Shown piece by piece: positions 48,752 to 58,887 of a stretch of DNA of 64,000 nucleotides. Position 1 is the first letter of the stretch; each line of letters opens with the position of its first letter. Source of the DNA: Welwitschia mirabilis (lineage: Eukaryota > Gnetophyta > Gnetopsida > Welwitschiales); NCBI GenBank assembly GCA_051453625.1, contig JBOZIK010000001.1, positions 30,412,173-30,476,172 of the forward strand, in the 5' to 3' direction. The translations under genes and the position numbers were made by a program. Below the pieces are notes generated by a model. The model did not search any database and had not been told where the DNA came from. It was given only the letters and a program-made list of their open reading frames with translations.

Positions 48752-49005
48752 GAAAGTGGGGTATGATGGATATTTTATTTTCCGTATTTTTCATTAGCCA
48801 CATGAGTCAATTCACATTTAAAAGGATTTGAACTACTTTATCTAGAAGTTGAACGTTAAATTGTGCTAACCTATTTATTTGAAATGCATTAATAAAATTT
48901 GGAAGCTCTGATTTTATTGTGAAACTCTTTAAGGCTCCTCTCAATTTTTCGTGCTCTCGAAGCTTCCTTTCCATGGCCCTCAAAAACCCAAAAAACCACA
49001 AAAAA
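48752..49005 (+). mobile_element. Polypurine tract and truncated 3' LTR of the small copia element
   Basis: GAAAGTGGGG at 48,752-48,761 immediately precedes TATGATGGATATTTT, the LTR start. Similarity to 32,662-33,060 continues to about 49,005, where it ends abruptly. This is the last recognisable transposon sequence before the gene-bearing island. The minus-strand ORF at 48,807-49,001 is an antisense by-product. Confidence 0.65.
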
Positions 49006-49470
49006 TGATTAATAAATTCAATAGCTTCAGAATCTGTAGATCACTTGAATGAGATGATGACACTTCACTTTTCTTTTATTTCAGAAAGGTTAATGTAGTC
49101 TGGCTTTCCTATCTAGTGAAAACATTTTCGAGGGTTTAAAAAAAAAAAGGTATGGAAATGTGAAGTGTAAAGAGGAGTAGCAAAACGGGGAAAGCTGAAG
49201 ATTAAGGTTGGAGAAAAGTAACAGATGGGAAGGAAATGTAAGGGACTAAAACTTCTCTTGGAGGACCTTGGGGATTAATATAAGTAATTAACCTTCACAC
49301 ATATTTGGTGTGGGTATTAACATGAGGTTAATAATCAAGGAGGAACAAATTAATCAACATCTAAATTAGGAATCCAAGTGGTGTTAAACCCACACTAATG
49401 ATGAACTTTTAATCTAAGTCATCTCAAACATCTTTCGAGGACAAGGTTGAAGTTTGAAGAGGACTTTACT

Positions 49471-49512
49471 TTGACTCGGACCTTGACTTTGACTTTGATC
49501 GTTGACCTTGAC
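49471..49512 (+). promoter_or_regulatory. Cluster of five TTGAC motifs (plus one TTGAT)
   Basis: TTGAC occurs at 49,471, 49,483, 49,489, 49,502 and 49,508, with TTGAT at 49,495, giving near six-base spacing. TTGAC followed by C or T is a W-box (WRKY) core, and tandem TTGAC is also the element bound by the potato BEL5-KNOX pair. The cluster is visible; function is inference. Confidence 0.5.
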
Positions 49513-50486
49513 CTTATTTCTCGCTCATTTATTAAAGCATTATGACGGAATTGCCGTTTCCCGTAATGACAAACGGAGAAGGCATGGAATCAAGAAAGTA
49601 AGTAATCCCAACAGTTTGTAAAGAACATATCCTTAATCATTAGATTAGAGACGTAAACATCGTTCTAAGTATCTTCCGTAACCAAGTATTTTCGAGATTT
49701 CGTATTTGGAACCTCTCGATTATTTATTTTTTGCAAATAATGCTTGTTTGGAAAACAGCGTGGATTATTCCTCGCTACCAGCGATTTTCCAATAAATAAA
49801 ACGCGGCATGGGAAGGCACGCACTCACGCAAGTTAGAAACTGTTTAGGGTCACATTTTCCTTAAAAACTTTGTTTGGGTATTTTATTGCGTATTAACACT
49901 AGTGTTTAACAGTAAATTATAAGTTAATAAAGTCGGTTGGGCGGGGAAAGCAACGTGTCGCGGAAGCATTTGGAGATTGGACGAAGAAGTTGGTCGACAG
50001 CGATGTCGAATGATATTGATGGGAATGGGCCCATCGTTATCATCAGCATGATCATCATTCATCATCATGGTTCCATGACTATGACAATGATGCTGCCGCA
50101 TGCCAGAGTCCCGTTCGTGAGCCCTCGGCGTGGGCGCATGGGAGGCTCATGTCATGTCATGTCGTCATGCATCATGTATGCGGATGGACAGGGCATGTGC
50201 GACCTATCGTACAGCGTCGATGACGTGTCGGATTGTACGACGATGATGGATGCCGTGGAGAGCACTCAATCAATCAATCGAATCAACGGATGGCGTGATT
50301 TGACGTCGTACGTTCTTTGAAAACAACACTTTGTATGCATTTGCGATTGCGAACACGTTGTTCTCTGTTCTCCTCCTTTTTCTTCTTCCCATAATTGAAA
50401 TGGGAAAAGGCTGCTTTCAAATACTTTTCCGTAGGCTCAGAAAAGTCGGTATATACCGCGAACCTACGTACGTGGATGAATACACG

Positions 50487-50522
50487 TATGCATCAACGTA
50501 GATATATGCATCAACGTAGATA
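50487..50522 (+). repeat. Perfect 18-bp tandem repeat with ACGT cores
   Basis: TATGCATCAACGTAGATA occurs twice in direct succession. Each unit contains ATGCAT and an ACGT core. It is isolated and unlike ordinary microsatellites. Confidence 0.95.
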
Positions 50523-50855
50523 ATTATAAACATGTTTTTTTATTTTCGTATGAAAAGTTTGGCTCGTTCGCTGGTTTCATCACCCAAAATCTTGAGACGG
50601 ATAACGTGGGGTGTCAGTGCGTAGAAATGGAAACACGCAGAAGTTGACGACGGACGACGATGATAGGCGTTGTGTCGGGCAAAAGGAGTCCGGGCGCATT
50701 CGCGATTGCTGTGTCTGCCGCGCTTCAGATCTCCCAACACGACTTTCCTTATAAAAACTAAAAGCGCGAGTGCTGTTGTTGCAGTGTAATATTATATGAT
50801 GGGTCTTGCTTTTTCAAACTTTGGTTAGCGTGAGAGAGGAGAATGTGTTGATGAG

Positions 50856-50890
50856 AGGCAACAGGCAAGAGGCAAGAGGCAAGAGGCAAG
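50856..50890 (+). repeat. Heptamer tandem repeat (AGGCAAG)
   Basis: AGGCAAC followed by four perfect AGGCAAG units. Confidence 0.95.
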
Positions 50891-51233
50891 GCAGATCCAA
50901 AGGCGTTCCGGCAAAACTCCGCTTTTCAATTTCTTATTGAATATTGGGTGTGAGAGTGTGCGCGCTTTATGTTCCCCTATCGCAATCCTCTGCTTCTCGC
51001 AATTGACAAGTGTTGCGTATCCCTTTTTTCAAGCAATAACTGATAACTGTTTCGAATCGATGAGCTGGTGTCGTCTTTTTTGATGAGCAGCGGTGCCTTC
51101 TGCCGGGGAAAGAAGTAGCGACCGCGAACTTCTTTTAAAGCGGCTTTGGGCGAGCGCTGGTGATTGATTGGTCCTTGCGTATTGATGTGGGCGTTGCCGT
51201 TGCGTGGATATTTAAGGTAGCCTTTTCAAAACA

Positions 51234-51263
51234 TTCTTCTTCTTCTTCTTCTTCTTCTTCTTC
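51234..51263 (+). repeat. (TTC)n microsatellite
   Basis: About ten TTC units. Pyrimidine-rich trinucleotide runs like this are common in plant promoters and 5' leaders. Confidence 0.95.
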
Positions 51264-51653
51264 ACCACTGAACGAAAAGGCATTACCCACGCGGTTAAAC
51301 AGAGTCGTTGTTTAAGCCGGCTGTCTTGCCGGAAATGGCAACATTGTGCTCGCCCAAGACATCACCTCGGTGACTGCCACTGTGAAAACGGAAAGGCGGG
51401 AAACATCACCCAATTACATGTTGAATCCATGCGTCTGCTCTAGTTTCACGACGCATAGGCTCCGGCGTAGGCCATAGCAGTCTTGGAAATTCGTTGAACG
51501 TTTTCTCCATCAAACGAAAAAATAATACTGTGGTTGGATTATGGATGAATATTCCTTGGACACGCGCACTTGATTAGAAAGAAATTCGGGGTTGGGGCCT
51601 CCAGCTGTGGCATTAAAGGCCGGAGGCCGTAACAAACTCAGCAAAGGCGAGAG

Positions 51654-51660
51654 TATAAAA
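51654..51660 (+). promoter_or_regulatory. Isolated TATA-box-like TATAAAA
   Basis: GAGTATAAAAGTGG in otherwise GC-balanced sequence. It is a plausible core promoter element, but no reading frame follows within several kilobases. Confidence 0.2.
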
Positions 51661-51962
51661 GTGGAAAAAGGGAGTTGCGTGCGTATCCACGTAAGTTGAG
51701 AAACCAAACTCAAACCATATTACATAATTGAGACTTTCGAAAAGGGAAAGGAGACCTTCCGCTGCCTTCCCATTCCTAACCAGGGGACTGTGGGCGGCGG
51801 GGACCACCGAGAGCGCAGCGTAGCGCGTGGGACGAGGAAGTGGTGTCAGCTGTCAGTGCGAGAGAGGGAACGCAAGGCAGAATCTAGAAGAGCAGCAGGA
51901 GTTGGGTGAGAGACTTTGAGAATTGAGAGCCAAAGGGAAAGGCAGTGAGCAAGCAGGCAGAG

Positions 51963-51990
51963 GGCTGATGGCTGATGGCTGATGGCTGAG
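51963..51990 (+). repeat. Heptamer tandem repeat (GGCTGAT)
   Basis: Three perfect GGCTGAT units and one GGCTGAG. Confidence 0.95.
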
Positions 51991-53137
51991 GCGGCAGTGG
52001 ACAAAGGGAGTCCGGCAGCGAGTGACTTCTCGCTCATTCGCTGCGCGGTTGACGAGTACGCCGGTGGGGCCCGACGTGGAGCGGCCGACAGCGACGCGTA
52101 TTTATCTTCAAGAGCGGGTCCCACGCCATCGCACGAGAAAATGGAATCTCGGCCGCACAGCACTCACTCGAATACCGTCTCGGCCCGATGAAACGAAACG
52201 CGCTGGATCGCGACACGCGTGCGTGGGGACCAACGGATAAAGTAATCAAAAGAAAAAGCCCCTTTAAAACTCCTCCCAATCTCCCCTTCCTTTCTCTCTC
52301 CGGGCGGGCGTGCTGCCTTAGCCCGCAGCCCTCAACCCTCAACCCCCAACCCTCCACCCACGCCCGGCGCTCGATTCCGCCACTACATACACATGAGCTC
52401 ACCCATGAATGAATGATGGCGAGCGCGAAGAGAAATCGTCCAGCGCAACGGGACCCACAGCAACCCGCGACTAAATGATAATGTGATTTCAAAAAGGAGG
52501 ACGCGCGGGAGTCCAACTAGACCAACAACTACTCCATGGAAATGGATGAGTTGCCCCGCTCCGTTACCCGGCACGTGTTTGCCGCAACACGACACTGTGG
52601 ATTGACGCGCGCGCGGGGACCACGCTTTTCGTTCACGATAAGGAGAAAGGCCTCGCGTTGGGCCCTTTCTTGCCTTTGAATTCTCGACCGTGGATCCATC
52701 TATCATGCATTTTACATTAGTTGGTGAAATGTGATATGCATCCCCTCCCCTCCCCTGCCTTGCGAGTTGCTTTATTTCCCAGGGGTCCCCTTTCCCTCTG
52801 TCCTGCCACCTTCTCTTCCTCGCCAGCGAATAAAAGCGCTGCCGTTGCTTAAGCACCACCACCCACCCTCCTTCCTTCCTTTCGCTTTTACGCTTTTACG
52901 GGTTTACCTCCCCCGGCGCTGTTACAGCGGTGCTCCTCTCACTGAGCTTTGAAATGGAAAAAGAGCAAAGGTAAAGTCGTCACTTTTCCCCGAGTAGTTG
53001 GATTAGGAGGAATGGACATGGCAGTGCAGGTGGAAGCCAAAAAAGCGAGCTAAGAAAGGCCGTGGTAATAAGCTGATAACGATGGATTGTGATGATGACG
53101 ATGATGTTGCTTTGTGGCAATTGCCTTATGGTTGGAT

Positions 53138-53147
53138 CACACGTGTG
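53138..53147. promoter_or_regulatory. Palindromic G-box (CACACGTGTG)
   Basis: Ten-base palindrome centred on CACGTG, the bHLH/bZIP core. Another CACGTG lies near 52,574 and one near 57,667. Confidence 0.35.
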
Positions 53148-55840
53148 TATTATGATGCGATGGGTATATCCATGGCCACCCATCCGTGACGATGACGCTG
53201 CCGGAGGCGGAATGTGGTGATAGCAAATGTCATGTGTCATCCAAGCTCTGTTGGGGTCCTTACAGCGCCCCGCACCACTTCTTACTTTATCTATTAACAA
53301 ACCCTTCACTTTCATGCAATCCTCCAAGACGAAGGCTTCGCATAACAATAAGAATTAAACTGAGATTTGTTGTTAATTAAGCAGAAACAAGGGTAATTAC
53401 CATGGACGTGCCCAGCCACCCTCGATTTATAAACCGCCTGGTGGGCGTCAGCCAAGGCCTGAGCTCAGCCGTGCGGTGGAGATCCGGTTGTCTAGGGCTC
53501 TTCCACCTTTCATATTTTTATAATATTACGATAATTGCGTATTTAAGACAGAGTGGTGGGCCCTTTGCTCGACTGTGATGACGTTGTTAAGGCCTCTCGT
53601 TTGCTTTCGATTTCGTTGGTCGTTCCGTCACGGTGGGAGTTAATGCGAGAAGAGGCTACTATTTATGGTTACGAGCACTTTAGAAAATAAAGTAAAAAGT
53701 TAATCAAAAGAAAAAGGAATTTGAAAAAGTTAACATTGGTGTTGCGTGAACCAGGAACTACATACCAAAATAATAAAGATTTGTGGAAAATAAACTCGGT
53801 AAGGTAGGGGAGATTTGTGGAAGAATAAACTTGCTAATGTGGGGGCGTCGGATGCCGACGTCGAATAAAAGATTTTTATTAAAAATTATTAAAATTATAA
53901 CTCCATATATGGTAGATGAGTGCAGAACAGGGAAAAGAATGAAAGGTGAAAAATATAAAAAACGAAATGATTAAGTAGTGAAGGTTGAGAATACTAAAAT
54001 GTAAACGTTGGTGAATATTAATGTGAGTAGAGAGAATTTTCATTACGTAAGATATTATCAGGGAAATCTTCACAATTCAATGAATCTTATTTTTTATGAT
54101 TTCGAATGGACCAACTGTTTGAAATGGTTGAAAGCCAATTGCGTGTTCCCTTTGGTCGTATCTACTTTACAAGAAATGAGCTAATTAGGAAACAAACCCC
54201 GGGATTAACGAGAAAAGCGTCCTTGCTAACCATGTTTAACAGAAGCTTGAATGAGTCGTTGTCATGCTTCGTCATACGTGACGGCATCCTTTGCAAGCAA
54301 GCAGATCCCATTATCCACATGATCTCTTTCAACCTCACCGGAAAACATTTATTCATATCACCCTTTTATACTCACGGGCAAACAATTGTTTAATGTTTTC
54401 ACAAATACGGAAAGCAAGGAAAAAGACCATGTAAACTACTCAGGCAACTTCGGCGGAGACTGATGGGAAGGAGCGACGCCGTCGCTCTCTGCTTTTCCCT
54501 CGTCCGCTCACGCCCTTCAAAACAACGTGCCGAACTCAACAGCCGGGTCTCTCGGACCTTGAATATCCCATAAATTAAAAAACGTAAAATAAATATGCAT
54601 TTTATGAAATCGGCAGAACCGGTAAAGCTTCAGGACGCGGAGTAAATAGGAATAAAATGGAAAGCAAAGGGATAATTGTAAGAGTAATACATGGATGAGA
54701 GCCGTTGGGTTGATTCGGACGGCATTAATGCCGACTTATCGCGAGTTGGGACCCGCGCGGAGAGGGGATCGTCAAGGGTCGAGAGGACGAAGGAGAACAA
54801 ACAAACAACGTAAGGTTGTCGTTTGTGAGGTCATGGAATTGAATCAACTAAGAAATCGAATGTATATGAGACTGTGACGTCCGTCGTTGTGAAGGGACTA
54901 ACGCAAAAGCGCGTCCCGGGTAATGTCGGCAAAGCAGGGGTGAATTTTGACGGGCAGCAGAAAAACAGTCGAGAAAATATCGTCGTCGGCAGAGAAATGG
55001 ACGTCAAAGAGGAAAGGAGAAGCGCGGTCGGCAGCACGTCCACACTCGACAGTCGACCGTCGACCTTCACCTACGACGAATGTGAACGCAAGCGCTGCGG
55101 AAAGGAGAAAGGAGGAGAAAGAGACACAGAGAGTGGCCAACTTTTTCTTGCATAATACATTTCGTAATGCTTTAATTCATCATCCGTCTATCCATCGGTC
55201 CATACAGCACCCGCCACATTGTCGCCATCATCACCACTCACTCGCTCGCTCCTTTTCCTCTTCATTTCCGGGATACCCTTCCCTGTTTTTTGCTTCTTTT
55301 TTTTTCCCGCAGTCTTCTTCCGTTTGTATGTCCTCCTCCTCCGTCTTTGGGCGTCGGCTGAGGCCGATTTATTATAGCAGGAGCAGCGGCAACAGAATCA
55401 TGGGCGTTTGTCATTGTTGTTGTTGGAGAGGTCTGTAATCAAAAGATCGTCAGAAAGAAAAGCTTTGTGTCAGAAACGAAACGAGACACATCCATCTTAT
55501 TCATTCCGAATCCAATCCATTGTTGCATCCCTTTTTCTATAATTCAATAATTAAAGGGACTGAAGCGGTTTTGTTCTCCCGGGCCTCATCAGGCGACGGT
55601 GACAGGCGCAGGAAAGATTGGAGTGAGTTCAGAAAGAAATAGACGTTTCCTCGGCCTCCGATGGATGCGCTTGGGCTCCTTTGGCTTTGGCTTCGCTTTG
55701 TCTCCGATTGATATAGTGATTATTTGGGTCTTCTCGCCGCCACGAGAGACGGAGGAATGAAAGAAGCACTCAACTGATAATAACTGCAACTTCGATATCT
55801 CGTTTCTCCAATATCTTATCAGCGATCCCGACTTACTCAC

Positions 55841-55852
55841 TGACTGACTGAC
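55841..55852 (+). promoter_or_regulatory. Triple TGAC (TGACTGACTGAC)
   Basis: Three contiguous TGAC words. TGAC is the core bound by TALE (KNOX and BELL) homeodomains, and tandem cores favour heterodimers. Location is about 3 kb upstream of a BELL start codon. Confidence 0.4.
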
Positions 55853-56654
55853 ACCGCCCACAACGACACATTTGATATAAGTATATATTATTCCGTCGCA
55901 GTTTCTTTTGGGTGTCCGTTTGTCTTACTACTCTTCTCACTGTTGCTGAAGCGAGATCAAGCATATCAGTTGTGTTTTAAGTATTATCCTCGATTCTCGT
56001 TGGCATACTTTGGTGATGATGGACTGGGTTAAGGCTGCTTTCAGAAGCGTCTTTTCTTGTTGATCTTGAAGTGCAGGAAGGAGTCGCAGGCGCTGCATCC
56101 AGCCATTCTGTAAAGGAGAGACGTCCAATCACGAACGATGATGGAGCGATTGATTGCAGACACACATGACACTTCTGTTCTTCATTGAAAATACATCGAG
56201 GTTCGTTCACTTCGAAGATGTGCATAAATTTGTAGCAGCTTCTCTTACAACACGTTTCTCTTTCTCTGTTATAGCTTGTTAGCAGAAATGTTTAGCGCTG
56301 TTGCTCTTCCGTTCGTCCGCAGAAGGTGTCGTTTGTAGGATAGCGTATTTGGTTGCTTTTGTTGCGAGTGTTTCGGCTGCAGATCGCAGCGCAATTCTCG
56401 TCGCGGGCAAGAATAGGGTTCCCGGCTTCCCGCAACGAATGAGATGTGTCATGAAAGAAACCCTAGTTAGAGACGCTTAGCGTAATCCTTAAAACTGAAC
56501 CCAAGGCAAGGCGAATTTTGTCCACGGCTTCTTTCCTTTCACATCTGTGTTTAGCTAATACCCAGTAGAAAAGCGAAGTGAAGCAAGCGCGGAATTACGT
56601 TAAATTGATAATTGAAAGCTTAGATGGAATCCATGTGGACTGTACTAGACTGCA

Positions 56655-56754
56655 NNNNNNNNNNNNNNNNNNNNNNNNNNNNNNNNNNNNNNNNNNNNNN
56701 NNNNNNNNNNNNNNNNNNNNNNNNNNNNNNNNNNNNNNNNNNNNNNNNNNNNNN
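56655..56754. other. Assembly gap (100 N)
   Basis: 100 N in the upstream island. Flanks do not duplicate each other. Promoter or leader sequence could be hidden here. Confidence 1.
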
Positions 56755-56828
56755 GCACTCACTGACAGCAGAGAGCAGAGGGCAGTGCAGGAGGGAGTTG
56801 TCCACAGAGCACAGAGAGGGGAGTTAGC

Positions 56829-56855
56829 GAGAGAGAGAGAGAGAGAGAGAGAGAG
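56829..56855 (+). repeat. (GA)n microsatellite
   Basis: About 14 GA dinucleotides. GA repeats are bound by BBR/BPC proteins, which are known to act on homeobox genes in plants. Any role here is inference. Confidence 0.9.
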
Positions 56856-58628
56856 GGAATCAAAACAAGAAAGAGTAATAATGAATTGATGGATGTATTG
56901 CTTTCAGTCTTTTCAGAACATCGCTCTCCACAAATAATCGTTTTGGCATGTTTGTTTTGAAAGGGAGAAGAGCGCAGACTGGAGACGATCATGGTTTTTC
57001 CATGGCCTGCTCTGTCAATCACTTACAGACTGAGACGAAACGCAGAGCAAAGATTTGGGCATATGGCGATGGCTGATGTTAAATAGTATGGAAAATTAGT
57101 ACGTGATTTTGAGACTAGTAAACAGTAATGCGAGGAAGAGGCCAATTAAGGTTGGTTGCTTCTCTCTCATCTGCTCTGACACACAATCCAGAGAAGCTGC
57201 GAAAAAAAAAAGGAAAAAAATTGCTAATTCCTGACCTGCCAAACCATTTCATTGGCATTGTCAATTTGTCATTACCAAGCTAGGAAGCAGCGAATCCAAG
57301 TCTCAATCTGAAGCACGGCTGCGAGCCCATCGATATCAATGCAAAATATAAATAACATTTGTTACGTTCCAAAGGACAGCAGACGCAGATTCACTGCTCG
57401 TATAAGAGATGTCTGATAACGATGATTCACTTCGCTGTCGCAGCCTCTCCGGCTCAAAATACCCGAAATCGCAGGTACTGTTAACTTCATTGAGTTTCAG
57501 TTTCAGTTTCGGCTTAGGTATTACACTGCTTGAACGCCCCATCGCCGGGCTGCAGAAGCCTTAGATGGGAATGAAAGACGGAAGCCATTAGAATAGATAA
57601 ATATTAGATGTTCGTCGCAGAAAGAGACCTGCGTAGCTCATTTCCTTTCAAAAGCTCTGCAATACACGTGCCTCTTGTAACATCGGTAGCAGTCTCGTTC
57701 ATCCCTCCTTTTTACATCAGTACTTGCCTTATTCCTCGTCACAGTATGCGATCCAACGTCCCCTTCTCACTTTCAGAGTCGATGCTTGCTCAGTTGAGTA
57801 GGTCTCGCTTAATTTAATTGCACCTTTTGCCTCCGTAGTCTCTTCCTTCCTCCGTTTCTTTTCACAGATCGTTTTGAATTCCTAATTCGGCTGCGCAGAC
57901 GAAAATCGAGCGATATCTGTTAACAGAGATGGATCTTTCAAGGCAAACCGGCAACGTTTCTTTCGTCTCAACATGCACGGCCAGCGAAATAAGAGGCCAA
58001 GGACGAAGTTCCGGCGAAGGCCGTGCCTCGCGGAGCCCAACTTTCCCATAAGTTTCTTAGGGAAGTTGAGTAAGAAAGTAAAGCAAAGGGCTGTTGGGGA
58101 TTTTAAATCGAGATTACAGGCTTAAGGCGATTTTATTCAAAGCATTTATTAGTGGGCTTCTTTTGATTTTGGGGAGACACGGTTGCTGTTGCTGCTGCCT
58201 CGCGGGGGCATTGGAATCCTAATAATAATGATGAGATCAAGGATAATACTAACACTAATTAATTTAATTTGAATAGGGTTGTTAAGGGCAGGCCGGAGTA
58301 TATTAATGCGGGTGTCGTTAGGTTAGTCTGTTCTGCGCACGACCTGAATGTTATGTATGTATGTATGAATCAATGTTCGCTTATCCAAAACGCTTCTACG
58401 GCAATTTGTTGGATTGAAGCAGAAGAACCGTAGAACATTTTTCGACGAAACCAAACCCTCGTTTCTGTTTTCTCGTGCCGGCGTGATTTATTGTTATCTG
58501 CATGATGTATAATGTGTTTGTTCTGTTGCGGGAACATTGGATCGCCCTTTTCCCTCTCTCAGCGCATATTGAAAATTCGAGCGAATAACTCTTGTTCAGG
58601 TATTCATTCATAGCGTTTAGGGCTTTTG

Positions 58629-58688
58629 ATGATTGCATTCTCTGAAACACCGCAGACGTGTTTTTCTCAGAGCACCAGCGAAGATTGA
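58629..58688 (+). promoter_or_regulatory. Possible upstream ORF (19 codons) in the BELL 5' leader
   Basis: ATG at 58,629 opens a 19-codon frame (MIAFSETPQTCF...) closed by TGA at 58,686. It does not overlap the main start at 58,888. No ATG lies between this stop and the main ATG. It matters only if the transcript begins upstream of 58,629 and the region is not an intron. Confidence 0.3.
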
Positions 58689-58887
58689 GAGTTCTGACAA
58701 CAGCCGCGCGAGGAGGGCCAACGCCACTGCAAACGAAGACACCTCACTGCCGCGAGAACGGGACACTACTGCGCTGATTTGTTCTCAAAAGTGTTAGCAA
58801 GCAAGCAAACGGCTATCTATTTCTGCCCTTTTCCTTTGCTTGTTTGCCCGCAAGAGACTTCAGAACTGAGCCCCCGGAAATTCAGAG

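Larger units (their letters stand above)
49006..58628. other. CpG-retaining intergenic island upstream of the BELL gene, no convincing gene
   Basis: From about 49,400 base composition changes to roughly balanced GC with frequent CpG. I looked for protein domains, tRNA genes and familiar plant microRNA sequences and found none. The many short ORFs on both strands (such as 52,516-52,034 minus, 52,862-52,383 minus and 54,947-55,438 plus) have simple-sequence or frame-shadow composition. Simple repeats and candidate binding sites are listed separately. The stretch may hold distal promoter, enhancer, 5' untranslated exons or a non-coding RNA, none of which can be decided here. One 95-codon ORF at 54,106-54,393 is unassigned. 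Confidence 0.6.

Noticed and set aside
49937-50320. 127-codon ORF rich in M, H and I
   Set aside because: Made largely of CAT/ATG-type repeats; the opposite strand is equally open.
52034-52862. Two minus-strand ORFs of about 160 codons in the GC-rich island
   Set aside because: Composition follows simple repeats and high GC, both strands are open at once, and no domain or codon bias is visible.
54947-55438. 163-codon plus-strand ORF
   Set aside because: Ends in runs of H and S from CAT/TCC-rich DNA, overlaps ORFs in other frames, and has no recognisable domain.
56760-56785. Resemblance to miR156 (TGACAGCAGAGAGCAG)
   Set aside because: Matches only part of the mature sequence and no complementary arm was found nearby.
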